Assembly: GCA_005880315.1 (NCBI GenBank)
Contig: VBHB01000082.1
Coordinates: forward strand, 1-41,858
DNA: 41,858 nucleotides
Direction of reading: 5' to 3'
DNA from: Chloroflexota bacterium
GTDB lineage: Bacteria; Chloroflexota; Dormibacteria; Dormibacterales; Dormibacteraceae
The notes beneath the pieces were generated by a model. It was not told where the DNA came from. It saw nothing but the letters and a program-made list of their open reading frames with translations, and searched no databases. Of this stretch, positions 1-7,874 are shown piece after piece. The number at the start of each line of letters is the position of its first letter. Positions within the stretch are counted from its first letter, which is position 1. Made by a program: the position numbers and the translations under genes.

Positions 1-237
1 GCGGCCGAGGCGCAGATCCAGATCAAAGAGGCGGTGACAGGAGTGTCGCGCGAGTTCGCCGAGCTCACCGCCGCCCTGACGGAAGCGGAGGAGAAGACAG
101 AGGGCATGGAGGCTCGCGTGAGCGCCATCGACCGGCTCGTGCGAGATGGCCTGCTCGGCGTCAATGATCAACCTGCCGAGGTCGACGACGAGGTCGATGG
201 GCAGCTTGAAGCGCTCGAGCGAGATCTAGGTCGCTGA
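1..237 (+). CDS. PspA/IM30-like protein, C-terminal part (5' end outside window)
   Basis: The frame is open from the first base and ends with TGA, giving about 78 C-terminal residues. They are highly charged and Glu/Ala-rich without prolines in the first half, as expected for a long helix. The stretch with AEEKTEGMEARVSAIDRL resembles the last coiled-coil helix of PspA/IM30 (ESCRT-III-like membrane-stress proteins), followed by an acidic tail. Family members coat and protect the inner membrane under stress. Without the N-terminal amphipathic helix the assignment rests on this short helix only. The gene ends 50 bases before the first tRNA-like remnant, so it is probably the last native gene before the accessory region. 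Confidence 0.6.
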   Translation, partial: AAEAQIQIKEAVTGVSREFAELTAALTEAEEKTEGMEARVSAIDRLVRDGLLGVNDQPAEVDDEVDGQLEALERDLGR

Positions 238-286
238 ACCCCCTTGTCCCTCAGGGGAATGGGCTCGGAGCACAGGTCTCCCTCTC

Positions 287-331
287 CTGTTAACCGCAAG
301 GTTCAGGGTTCGAATCCCTGGTCCGGAGCCA
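287..331 (+). repeat. tRNA-Asn 3'-half remnant, copy 1 (possible att site)
   Basis: Starts with an Asn-type anticodon loop (CTGTTAA, 287-293), then a perfect T arm (CAGGG 304-308, loop TTCGAAT, CCCTG 316-320), a 7-base acceptor 3' strand (321-327), discriminator G and encoded CCA (329-331). The 5' half does not fold: the bases before the loop (CTCTC) do not pair with CCGCA after it, and no matching 5' acceptor strand lies about 70 bases upstream. It is therefore a 3' half only, the part that tRNA-targeting integrases usually duplicate. Bases 287-333 are identical to 28196-28242; a degenerate copy lies at 11050-11093. Confidence 0.7.
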
Positions 332-346
332 AACCTGATGTGCAAG

Positions 347-438
347 TTCGGCTGATAGGCGACAAAGCGCCTTCGGCTGATGCTTGTCACTACTTCGGCT
401 GATGCTTTACACCTACTTCGGCTGATCTTTGACACTCC
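347..438 (+). repeat. Four iterated ~22-25 bp direct repeats, IS-end-like
   Basis: The core TTCGGCTGAT recurs at 347, 372, 394 and 417 (spacing 25, 22 and 23), each followed by a variable tail with GTCAC/ACAC/GACAC. On the minus strand the array opens with TGTCAAAGATCAGCCGAAG. Multiple ~20-bp direct repeats at an end are typical of IS21-family elements, where they are transposase sites, but no transposase gene is nearby. The first unit is joined directly to the tRNA remnant; a single unit of the same kind (GTTCGTCTGATAGG) follows the second tRNA remnant near 11107. Probably the remains of a mobile-element end. Confidence 0.55.
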
Positions 439-527
439 CACGCATGAGGGAGATGAGCGTGACTGAGACTCAAAACCGATAGCTTCTGACACCCGCGATC
501 ATCAGCACCTGTACGTGGATCGCTGCC

Positions 528-1685
528 GTGGCATGGCATTCGGGTTTGGTTCCTTCAAACGTCTCCGCGTGCTTAGCATGTACCGACTTGGACGAGCTGC
601 AAGAACTGATCAGCGAGCTGGTGGCGATCGAGTCGGTCAACCCGGACCTAGTGCCACTAGGTTCGGGCGAGGCGGCGATCGCCGCGTACGTCGACTCATG
701 GCTTCGTTCCGCCGGGCTCGAAGTGACGGTGGTGGAGTCTGTGCAGGGGCGGCCGAGCGTTGTTGGCGTGGTGCGGGGCAGCGGCGGCGGGCACAGCCTG
801 ATGCTGAATGCGCACATGGACACCGTCGGTGCGGGCGGTATGTCGGCGCCCTTCGAGCCATCGGTCCGGGAAGGGCGGCTCTACGGTCGTGGCGCCTACG
901 ACATGAAAGCGAGTCTGGCGGCGATCATGATTGCCGCCCGCTCAGCCCGCTCGTTGCACTTAAAAGGAGACGTGATCGTCACTGCGGTCGCGGACGAGGA
1001 GGTCGCATCTTTCGGGACTTCCGCGGTGCTGTCGCAATTCCGCGCCGACTACGCCATCGTCACGGAGCCCACCGAGTTGCGCCTATGCCTGGCGCACAAG
1101 GGGTTCGTGTGGCTGGAGGTGGAGACGACTGGGGTCGCTGCGCATGGGTCGAGGTCGGACCTAGGCGTGGACGCGATCGCGCATATGGGCGCGATTCTCA
1201 GTGGAGTGTTGAACCTAAACCGGCGCCTGCACGAAGGCCAGCGCCACCGGCTTCTGGGCACGGGCTCGGTCCACGCGTCTTTGATTGAAGGTGGCCAGGA
1301 GATGTCGACGTATCCAGCACGTTGCCTGGCGAAGCTGGAACGCCGCACGGTGCCGGGCGAGGGCGGCGCGAGCTCCCTTCGCGAGATACAGGAACTGATC
1401 GGCTCCGAACGCGCCACCGCCCGAGTGACGCTGGAACGATCGCCGTCAGAGCTCGCACCGGACCATCCGCTCAGCATTGCCGTTGCCAAGGCAGCCAATC
1501 ATCCGGTGATCGTTGGGGTCAGCTATTGGATGGACATGGCGCTGCTGAACAGCGCCGGCATCCCATGTGTGGCTTTCGGCCCAGGGGGTGAAGGAGAGCA
1601 TGCGGACATCGAGTGGGTCGACCTGGCGTCAGTAGAGAAGTGCGTGGAGGTGTACTCACACGCGGCGAAGCTGCTGTGCAACTGA
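528..1685 (+). CDS. M20-family metallopeptidase (ArgE/DapE/ACY1-like deacylase)
   Basis: A 385-residue zinc-dependent amidohydrolase, normal family length. Ligand motifs are in order: HMDT (H96, catalytic D98), the bridging Asp in RGAYDMK (D125), the catalytic Glu pair in ADEE (157-158), TEPT (E180), the dimerisation-domain AHGSRSD (H206) and a final His in GEGEHAD. Relatives remove acyl groups from amino acids (acetylornithine, succinyl-diaminopimelate, N-acyl amino acids); the substrate here cannot be told. The GTG at 528 is the first start after an in-frame stop at 480 but has no clear ribosome site; TTG at 588 fits the conserved N-terminus better. It stands alone between the repeat array and a convergent operon, so its native promoter may have been lost. 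Confidence 0.88.
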   Translation: MAWHSGLVPSNVSACLACTDLDELQELISELVAIESVNPDLVPLGSGEAAIAAYVDSWLRSAGLEVTVVESVQGRPSVVGVVRGSGGGHSLMLNAHMDTVGAGGMSAPFEPSVREGRLYGRGAYDMKASLAAIMIAARSARSLHLKGDVIVTAVADEEVASFGTSAVLSQFRADYAIVTEPTELRLCLAHKGFVWLEVETTGVAAHGSRSDLGVDAIAHMGAILSGVLNLNRRLHEGQRHRLLGTGSVHASLIEGGQEMSTYPARCLAKLERRTVPGEGGASSLREIQELIGSERATARVTLERSPSELAPDHPLSIAVAKAANHPVIVGVSYWMDMALLNSAGIPCVAFGPGGEGEHADIEWVDLASVEKCVEVYSHAAKLLCN

Positions 1686-1807
1686 GCGGCTCGCAGACGT
1701 CAGACGAGCTGACCGTCCGGCCAGTTCGTGGTCATAGGCGATTTGCCGACGATGACTAGGTCCGCCACCGCCTCGTCAATGTCCTCTGATCGTGTGAGCC
1801 GTTCAGC

Positions 1808-2605
1808 CTACCGTCGGACGACTTGGAATTCGATGAGCTCGGTGTTGTGCCAGTTCTCGCAGTAGAGAACCGGCTCGCCAGACGCCGCGTAGTGGACCTG
1901 CTTCAGGAGCAGGACTGGCTGTCCGGGCCGGAGGCGGAGGCGCTTGGCGATCGACTTGTCGGCGAGCACTGGGATCACCCGGCATTCGGCCACGGTGGGA
2001 GTGATCCCGGCGGCACTCAACGCTTCGTAGAGTGACCAATCCTGGGCGCTCGGCGGCGGCGGCTTGAAGTTGGTGTCGGTAAGGACGCTGTAAGGGACGA
2101 ACTCCTCGCAGTGGATGACCGGCACGCCGTCGGCGAGCCGGGTCCGGGTGATGTGGAAGAAGGCGCTCTCGGGGTCCTGGCCAAAGATGTCGATCGCGCC
2201 CGCAGGCGCCTTCGAAGTCTGGGTCTCCAACCCTTCAGTGCCCGGAGTGTAACCCTGGCGCCGGATCAGTTCGGTGGTGCTGGTCAGGTCTGTCAGTCCG
2301 CCGCGTAGGACGCGCGAGGGGACCGAGGAGACGAAGGTGCCGATGCCGCGGCGGCGCACCAGCAGGCCCTCCTGGATCAGGATGCTGACCGCGTGCCTAA
2401 GCGTCGCGCGGCTGACCTTCAACTGTTCGGCCAGCTCCGGCTCGGCCGGCAGCCTCTGGTTGGCGCCTAGCCTGCCGCCCAGCACCGCGTCCCTGAGGAG
2501 GGACGCGATCAGTTCCGGAAGCGGCGGCCCCGCGGTCCTGAATCCGACGCCAAGCTGTAGGACGTTCGACACTGGACTGGATGATCTAGAGCCCGCAATG
2601 CCCAT
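1808..2605 (-). CDS. GntR-family transcriptional regulator with UTRA domain (HutC/FarR type)
   Basis: 265 residues. The winged helix-turn-helix occupies about residues 28-95 (LPAEPELAEQLKVSRATLRH, then the wing RRRGIGTFV). The UTRA effector domain follows from about 110 to the end (FHITRTRLADGVPVIHCEEF near the middle; QVHYAASGEPVLYCENW near the end). UTRA domains bind small sugars, amino acids or phosphorylated intermediates. It is the last gene of the minus-strand ECF1 operon, with its ATG two bases after the preceding small frame, so it is probably the pathway-specific regulator; the candidate operator is the palindrome at 10756-10771. Confidence 0.9.
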   Translation of the reverse strand: MGIAGSRSSSPVSNVLQLGVGFRTAGPPLPELIASLLRDAVLGGRLGANQRLPAEPELAEQLKVSRATLRHAVSILIQEGLLVRRRGIGTFVSSVPSRVLRGGLTDLTSTTELIRRQGYTPGTEGLETQTSKAPAGAIDIFGQDPESAFFHITRTRLADGVPVIHCEEFVPYSVLTDTNFKPPPPSAQDWSLYEALSAAGITPTVAECRVIPVLADKSIAKRLRLRPGQPVLLLKQVHYAASGEPVLYCENWHNTELIEFQVVRR

Positions 2606-2606
2606 G

Positions 2607-2789
2607 TCAAGTCGTCTGAAGCGGAACGACGTTCATGTTGCCAAGCCGCCCCAGCAGTGGATCGGGTGCACCTGCGAACCCGGTAGGCGCCCGCGTGGCG
2701 ATCACGGTCGACCTGCTGGTTGACCAGACCCATCGTCCGTCCAGTTCGCGCACCATCACCTCGGCCTCACCAGCAGGTCCATCCGCCAT
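2607..2789 (-). CDS. Small hypothetical protein (60 aa), doubtful
   Basis: Begins with ATG 23 bases inside the end of the upstream SDR gene and stops two bases before the GntR ATG, so it fills the gap between two co-directional genes exactly. That packing is the main argument for it. The 60-residue product has no recognisable domain, signal or membrane segment, and only a weak ribosome site. It could be a real coupled peptide, the remnant of a larger gene lost by deletion, or chance. Confidence 0.3.
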   Translation of the reverse strand: MADGPAGEAEVMVRELDGRWVWSTSRSTVIATRAPTGFAGAPDPLLGRLGNMNVVPLQTT

Positions 2790-3555
2790 CTACCACCAAA
2801 CTATGGCCAGTCACGAAAGAGGACTCTGAGCCAGCAAGATAGAGGGCGGCGAACGCGACGTCGTCGGGCTCGCCCAACCTCGGCAGCAGCGTCCGCGTCT
2901 CGTACTCTCGAAGGATCTCGGGATCGGCTCGAAAAGGCTTCGACATTGCGGTCTTGATCGTCCCCGGCGCGACCGCATTGCACCGGATGCCGCGACCGCC
3001 ATAGTCAACCGCCACCTGGCGGGTCAGGTTTTCGACGCCGCCCTTGCTCGCCGCGTACGTCGCAGCGGTGCCGGTTCCTACCCGGCCGTGAATAGAGGAG
3101 ATGTTGACGATGCTTGCCGCCCCTGACCGCAAGAGGAGTGGGATTGCTGCTCTGATCGTCAGGTAGTAGCCCGTCACGTTGACCGCCAACACCCGGTTCC
3201 ACTCCGCGAGCGAGACATCTACCACCGAGTTGCGTACGAAGATCCCGGCGCAGTTGACAAGAATGTCGAGCCTCCCGTAGACGCGTTCGACGGCGGCGAA
3301 CAGGCCCTCGACCTCGTTTTCACTGGCAACATCACAGCGATGGAAGCTGACCCGGCGACCGTGTACCCGTACAAGGTCTTCGGTGTCCGGCACCTCGTCG
3401 GGCAGCCTCGACTCTGGCTGCAGATCGCAGATCGCAAGGTCGGCGCCCTCCTTGGCGAAAAGGACCGCAATGGCTCGCCCGATTCCCGAGCTGCTGCCAG
3501 TGACCAACGCAACCCGGCCGTCTAGCCTCACCCTGTCAGCGAGCGGTAAAGCCAC
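2767..3555 (-). CDS. Short-chain dehydrogenase/reductase (SDR) 1
   Basis: 262 residues, classical SDR. Cofactor motif TGSSSGIG (19-26), an acidic residue after the second strand (ICDLQ, D44) favouring NAD(H), NCAG (101-104, variant of NNAG), catalytic Ser in NISS, and YAASK (Y167, K171). C-terminus VVDGGW is typical. The GTG start overlaps the end of the second SDR gene by 20 bases, so the two are translated as a pair. Probably oxidises or reduces a hydroxyl of the imported sugar-like substrate or an intermediate. Confidence 0.92.
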   Translation of the reverse strand: MALPLADRVRLDGRVALVTGSSSGIGRAIAVLFAKEGADLAICDLQPESRLPDEVPDTEDLVRVHGRRVSFHRCDVASENEVEGLFAAVERVYGRLDILVNCAGIFVRNSVVDVSLAEWNRVLAVNVTGYYLTIRAAIPLLLRSGAASIVNISSIHGRVGTGTAATYAASKGGVENLTRQVAVDYGGRGIRCNAVAPGTIKTAMSKPFRADPEILREYETRTLLPRLGEPDDVAFAALYLAGSESSFVTGHSLVVDGGWTCW

Positions 3556-4285
3556 CGTCGGCGGCTAGCACGGCACCGGTGACGAACGAAGCGTCATCGC
3601 CTGCCAGGAACTGTATGCAGAGCGCGATTTCCTTGGGTTCTGCCATCCGGCCGAGTGGGTGCTGTTGCCTGACGAAGTCGTCCAGGAACGCGGCAGGGTC
3701 AGCCTGCGAGGCCACGAAGCTGTCTGCCATGGGGGTGCGGGTATGGCCGGGACAAACTGCGTTGACGCGTACCTTGAAGGGCGCGAAGTCGAGCGCCATG
3801 GCTTTGGTCAGATGGGCGAGCCCACCTTTGGAGGCACAGTAGGCAGCAGCGTTCGGAAACCCGACCAGGCCGGCGTTGGAGGCGACGTTGACGATCGCAC
3901 CTCCACCCCGTCTGACCATGTGTGGCACGGCCGCCCGCGCGCAGAGCCATGGACCTTTGAGATTGACCGCGAGGACGCGGTCCCACTCCTCCTCGGAGGT
4001 GTCGAGCGCCGACTTGGCGAGCACCACGCCGGCATTGTTGATGAGGAGGTCCAGGCCGCCGTATCGATCCATCGCCGCGTTCATCAGTGCCTCCGCATCC
4101 GCCGCCCGACAAACGTCTGCGAGGACGAACTCTCCACCGACAGCATCGGCGGTGGCGCGCCCGGCCTCTGCCTGGAGGTCGCCAATGATGACCTTGGCCC
4201 CCGCCTCGGCGAGCGCGATAGCGGTCGCGGCGCCGATCCCGCTCGCGCCGCCGGTCACCACGGCAACCTTCGCCGCGAGGCTCAA
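3536..4285 (-). CDS. Short-chain dehydrogenase/reductase (SDR) 2
   Basis: 249 residues from a TTG start at 4285 that overlaps the TGA of the upstream BtpA-family gene in a TTGA arrangement. The frame is open further upstream but that part runs inside the BtpA gene and lacks family similarity. Motifs: TGGASGIG (11-18), D36 after the second strand (NAD preference), NNAG (83-86), S136, YCASK (Y149, K153), and a C-terminal AADGGF. A second SDR of different sequence suggests two consecutive redox steps, or an oxidation/reduction epimerisation. Confidence 0.9.
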   Translation of the reverse strand: MSLAAKVAVVTGGASGIGAATAIALAEAGAKVIIGDLQAEAGRATADAVGGEFVLADVCRAADAEALMNAAMDRYGGLDLLINNAGVVLAKSALDTSEEEWDRVLAVNLKGPWLCARAAVPHMVRRGGGAIVNVASNAGLVGFPNAAAYCASKGGLAHLTKAMALDFAPFKVRVNAVCPGHTRTPMADSFVASQADPAAFLDDFVRQQHPLGRMAEPKEIALCIQFLAGDDASFVTGAVLAADGGFTAR

Positions 4286-5136
4286 GCCAGCGTCCCCCGG
4301 GCGGCTCGCGCTGCCGCCACCAATCCGCGTGCGGCGGTGGGATCGACCGGATTCAATAGCACGCCTTCGACCTTGGCGGCGGTGGCTACGATCACGCCGT
4401 CGGCATGTGCGAGGATCCGGCCAAGGTTGCTGGGCTGGGCGCCGCCTCCGGCCACCACCGGGGTATTGGGAAGCACCCGTTTGACTCGGGCGATCCAGGC
4501 AATCGTTTCGTCCTCGTCGGCGCCCGTGATCACGAGACCGTCGGCTTTGCCGAAAGAGATCGCCTCGCGAGCGGCCTGCTCGAGCGGCATCGGTGCCAGT
4601 GGGACGCCAGTCCGGTCGTGAACATCGGCCCAGATCGCTATCTGCTCGGCCCCGATGTAACGGCGATACCGGAGGACCTCCCTGGCGCAGCCCTGGACCA
4701 GCCCTTCCGCGCCAACCATTGCACCGACCCAGACCTTGACCCTGATGAAATCCGCTCCCACTGCCTGCGCTATGGCGAGCGCGGCAGTCCCGTCGTTCTT
4801 GAGAACGCACACCCCGAGCGGAAGGTCAATCGCCGATCTGAGCGCGCGTCCAAGCGCAGTCATCCAAGCGACCGTCTCCGGTCCGACCCGCTCGGCGACC
4901 GGGAGGTCGCCAACGTTCTGGATCATGAGTGCATCAAAGCCGGCCTGCGCATACGCGGTCGCATCGGAAAGGACCCGGCGCTCCAATTCCTCCAGCGTCG
5001 CCCCCGCATAGCCGTATGAGCCAGGAAGTGGCGGCGTGGTCCCGGAGCAAGCAGTGCTCGGCGCCGAAGCCGGATGCGACGAACGAGGCGGAAACCGTGC
5101 CGTAAAGGACCGCGGTGCGCAGGTCCCCGCTTTCAC
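4282..5136 (-). CDS. BtpA/SgcQ-family TIM-barrel protein
   Basis: The last ~250 residues match the BtpA family: PPLPGSYGYAG near the start, then DALMIQNVGDLPV, GVCVLKND, GADFIRVKVWVGA, IWADVHDR, and VVAGGGAQPSN with ADGVIVATAAK, as in phosphate-binding (beta/alpha)8 barrels. BtpA affects photosystem I in cyanobacteria, but relatives such as SgcQ lie in sugar gene clusters, as here. The start is uncertain: the conserved region begins near 5040 without an obvious start codon, and the nearest in-frame one is GTG at 5136, deep inside the kinase gene. The usual MVHL-PPLPG sequence reads GTT-PPLPG here. Confidence 0.72.
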   Translation of the reverse strand: MKAGTCAPRSFTARFPPRSSHPASAPSTACSGTTPPLPGSYGYAGATLEELERRVLSDATAYAQAGFDALMIQNVGDLPVAERVGPETVAWMTALGRALRSAIDLPLGVCVLKNDGTAALAIAQAVGADFIRVKVWVGAMVGAEGLVQGCAREVLRYRRYIGAEQIAIWADVHDRTGVPLAPMPLEQAAREAISFGKADGLVITGADEDETIAWIARVKRVLPNTPVVAGGGAQPSNLGRILAHADGVIVATAAKVEGVLLNPVDPTAARGLVAAARAARGTLA

Positions 5137-5896
5137 ACCAGCCAGCGAGGAAGCCGCCGCAGAACGCGTCGCCGCATCCGGTGGTGTCGACTGGATTCGA
5201 GACTCCTGAGTCAGCGCGCCAAAGCCAGTCGTCGGCGGCGCGATAAACGAGCGAGCCCTCGGACCCCAGCTTGAGGCAGACGATCGCGGCGCCGAGTCCG
5301 GCCAAGCCTCGAGCCGCCGCCTCGGCGCCCGGCCATTCGCCCAATAGCTCCTGCGCCTCCTCACGGCTGGGTAGAAACGCGTCCACATGAGGGAGCAGCT
5401 CCCGCCAGACCGCGGCCTGGCCGGCCACTGAGTCGACGTGCGGGTCCAGAGTCACGGTGGCGCCGCGTTTTCTGGCCCAGTCCACCAGCTCGGCCTGGAT
5501 ATCCAGCGGCATGGGAGCAACGTGGCAGGCGCGCGGGTGGGCCAGGTTGTCGGGCACGTCCGCCGACCTCGGCGAGAGATCGGCGTAGGTCCCCGCCGAT
5601 GCCAGACGGACGTATCTTCGGCCGCCCTCGACGTCGTACAGCTGCCACTGCCGGATGGCGTTGTGGGAGCTGGGTACCAAGCCATCCAGCCGTAACCCGG
5701 CTGCTGCCATCCGATCGAGAAGGTGCTGCGGGTAACCCTGCCCCAGCCTCGCGACCATGACAAGGTCGTCGATCCACAGGTGCGCACCTATGCCGGCGTA
5801 GACGACATTGCCGCCCAGCGACCCCATCGCGGTCCGGCCGTCAGGCATCACCGTATCGTCGATCGTGAGGTGGCCAAAGATGAGCAAGTCCGCCAG
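4934..5896 (-). CDS. PfkB-family carbohydrate/nucleoside kinase
   Basis: About 320 residues. N-terminal FGHLTIDDTV and the GSLGGNVVYAG substrate loop, VARLGQGYP, and the C-terminal ATP/anion-hole signature PVDTTGCGDAFCGGFLAGW with the catalytic Asp in GCGDAF. Transfers phosphate from ATP to a sugar or nucleoside. A strong GAGGAGG at 5908-5902 points to a start near 5896 (CTG) or TTG at 5887. Family similarity ends near FGAEHCLL (about 5045), yet the frame runs 36 codons more into the BtpA-family gene, an unusually long overlap. Confidence 0.85.
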   Translation of the reverse strand: MADLLIFGHLTIDDTVMPDGRTAMGSLGGNVVYAGIGAHLWIDDLVMVARLGQGYPQHLLDRMAAAGLRLDGLVPSSHNAIRQWQLYDVEGGRRYVRLASAGTYADLSPRSADVPDNLAHPRACHVAPMPLDIQAELVDWARKRGATVTLDPHVDSVAGQAAVWRELLPHVDAFLPSREEAQELLGEWPGAEAAARGLAGLGAAIVCLKLGSEGSLVYRAADDWLWRADSGVSNPVDTTGCGDAFCGGFLAGWCESGDLRTAVLYGTVSASFVASGFGAEHCLLRDHAATSWLIRLCGGDAGGIGAPGPFRCDRVCAGRL

Positions 5897-5906
5897 CGCG
5901 ACCTCC

Positions 5907-7046
5907 TCAGCTGCGCCTGTTCTCGGCCGGTATGTGGCTGCCGAAGATCTGGCGGAAATTGACCTCCATCCGGTTCGCGTCGTCGAAGCCGAGCATGGTG
6001 GCGCCCTTGTTGACCGCGAAGTGGTAGGCGAAAAGCTCGAGCGGTGCGCAGTAGGCGATGGGCGAGACGGCCTCATCACTTGAGCCCGCGACCGGCAGCA
6101 CGTGGTCGGCCAGAGTCGAGGTCTCCGAGTCGTCGGAGGCGCATATCGCTATCGCCGTCCCGCCCACATCGCGAACGGCCCTCAGCTGCTCCCTCGCTCG
6201 GTCGGTGGCGGCCCCGGGCGGAGCGATGACAACTGTATAAGTGCCAGGCCTGGTGCAGAAGTACTGCTCGTGGGCCCACTCCTCGAGCTCCTGGCCGACG
6301 GCGGGCACCGCTGCCGCCTCGATGAATTTCGCCATCCCAAACAGCGCGGTTCCGTAATTGGGTCCCCCGCCGATGATGTGTACGGGTGCTCCGGCCGGAA
6401 CGCTCTCGCCAAGTTGTGTGGCGACGGGCCGGGAACTCTCCAAAGTGGCGTCGACGGCGTCAGCCTCGGCGGCGATCGCCGCCACCTGGCGGTCCGCGGC
6501 CTGATGTGTCAGCGTATTTGCGAGCTCCGCCGCGCGTACCGCGACGGCATACAGCCCGGTGAGCGAGGCCATGTAGGACAGGGTGCCCGGGCCAAACCCC
6601 ACATCCTCGTAACCGAAGTCGAGCGTCACCTCCGAGTTCTGGGCGAGCAGGCTTTTGCGGTCGTACGTCAGCGCGATAGGAACAATCCCGCGCCGGCGGG
6701 CGAACATCGCCGCCTCGACGGTACGGGTCACCCGCCCCGAGTTGGAGACGCACACGGCCCACGAGCCCGCGGGCGCGTGGTCGACGGCATAGCGCGAGAA
6801 CTCGAGCGATTCCAACGCCTCGGTCGGGATCCCGGTCCAGCGCTCGAACGCAAGTCTGGTGGCCAACCCGCAGTAGTGCGAGTCGCCGCACCCGATCAGA
6901 TAGATGCGAGAGGGCGGCTCTTGTGGCAGCTCGAGCCGTGCCTTCTCGAACTGGGCGGCCGGGCCGCTGCGGAGCCATCCGACCTGGGCGGCGATGCCTT
7001 TCAGCATGTTCTCCCATTTCAATTCGACGTTGCGGTCAACTCGCAA
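5907..7046 (-). CDS. SIS-domain sugar isomerase/deglycase (GlmS C-terminal/AgaS/FrlB-like)
   Basis: 379 residues with two SIS (sugar isomerase) domains. The first spans about 45-190 (IYLIGCGDSHYCG, then CVSNSGRVTRTVEAA), the second about 215-350 (HIIGGGPNYGTALFGMAKF, QELEEWAHEQYF). There is no N-terminal glutaminase domain. Relatives isomerise or deaminate amino-sugar phosphates or cleave fructosamine phosphates. TTG start at 7046 with AGGAGAG upstream. It lies between the ECF transmembrane gene and the PfkB kinase, suggesting an amino- or aminated-sugar substrate; the exact reaction is unknown. Confidence 0.85.
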   Translation of the reverse strand: MRVDRNVELKWENMLKGIAAQVGWLRSGPAAQFEKARLELPQEPPSRIYLIGCGDSHYCGLATRLAFERWTGIPTEALESLEFSRYAVDHAPAGSWAVCVSNSGRVTRTVEAAMFARRRGIVPIALTYDRKSLLAQNSEVTLDFGYEDVGFGPGTLSYMASLTGLYAVAVRAAELANTLTHQAADRQVAAIAAEADAVDATLESSRPVATQLGESVPAGAPVHIIGGGPNYGTALFGMAKFIEAAAVPAVGQELEEWAHEQYFCTRPGTYTVVIAPPGAATDRAREQLRAVRDVGGTAIAICASDDSETSTLADHVLPVAGSSDEAVSPIAYCAPLELFAYHFAVNKGATMLGFDDANRMEVNFRQIFGSHIPAENRRS

Positions 7047-7066
7047 TATCCACTCTCTCCTAATTC

Positions 7067-7870
7067 TTAGAGGTAGGCACGGGTGATCAACCCGATGCCC
7101 AGAATCCTGAGCCCGATCGCCAGCAGACAGGCGGCGGCGAGAGCGATCAGGATGATGCGGTCGGTCGTTGTCATACCGATCTGGACGATCGAAGTCCTGC
7201 CATCGCGGGCCGCAAAGCCACGGGCTTCCAGGGCCAAGGCCAGCGACTGTGCGACATCGATGGAGCGCACGAATAGAGGACCGATGATTGCGATCGACTT
7301 CACGGCGCGATTGAAGGGGTTCTCGCGCTTGAGGTCGAGGGCGCGCGCCTGTTGAGCCTCAGTGATGGTGATCCTTTCGGCATTGAGCAGAGGTACGAAA
7401 CGAATCGCCGCAGTCATCGCTACACCGGCCTTGTAGGGCAAGCCCAGGCGGAGTAGACCAACCGTCAATTTTTGAGGCGACGTGGTCATCATCCAGACCC
7501 CGGCGGCGAGCACCATGAGGGCGACCCGCAGGCCCATTGCGAGCCCGAAGAGAACGCCGTTGACGCTGATCGTGCTACCGAACAGGATGAAGAGGCTCGG
7601 GCCGCCCTTCACATAAAAGGGCCAGATCAGGAGGCTGAGAACCAGGAACCAGAGGCTTCCAACCATGGCGGGCAGCAGCGACCGCCAGGACAGCTGCGCC
7701 AGCTGTGCGGCCAGCAGCACCAGCACCAGGATGCCGCCGAGCACCGCCGGGTGGTTGAATGCGAGCGCAAGCACGAAAACTGCGCCGAGCGCGGCAAGTT
7801 TGGTCCGCGGGTCGATCCGCTGGTGAATTAATGAAGGGCGCTCGACGTAGATGCTGTAGCCAACCGGCAT
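7067..7870 (-). CDS. ecfT: ECF transporter transmembrane scaffold EcfT (system 1)
   Basis: 267 residues, family length. Starts with SLIHQRIDPRTKL, typical of EcfT, then several hydrophobic membrane segments. The cytoplasmic part has the two coupling helices: QQARALDLKR and LALEARGF with the Ala-Arg-Gly motif that docks on the ATPases. ATG at 7870 lies four bases after the ecfA2 stop. It links the S-component to the ATPase pair. Confidence 0.93.
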   Translation of the reverse strand: MPVGYSIYVERPSLIHQRIDPRTKLAALGAVFVLALAFNHPAVLGGILVLVLLAAQLAQLSWRSLLPAMVGSLWFLVLSLLIWPFYVKGGPSLFILFGSTISVNGVLFGLAMGLRVALMVLAAGVWMMTTSPQKLTVGLLRLGLPYKAGVAMTAAIRFVPLLNAERITITEAQQARALDLKRENPFNRAVKSIAIIGPLFVRSIDVAQSLALALEARGFAARDGRTSIVQIGMTTTDRIILIALAAACLLAIGLRILGIGLITRAYL

Positions 7871-7874
7871 GTGA

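Noticed and set aside
257-331. Complete tRNA-Asn gene
   Set aside because: The anticodon stem does not pair and no matching 5' acceptor strand exists; only the 3' half is present. Same for copies 2 and 3.
226-492. Minus-strand frame with GIRTLNLAVNR across the first tRNA remnant
   Set aside because: Its residues come from reading the antisense of the T arm and the iterated repeats; similar false proteins arise at the other two remnants.
1692-1711. Second copy of the ECF1 operator (GTCAG ... CTGAC) after the M20 gene
   Set aside because: Arms are only five bases with a different spacer length than 10756-10771, and it lies between convergent genes; likely chance.
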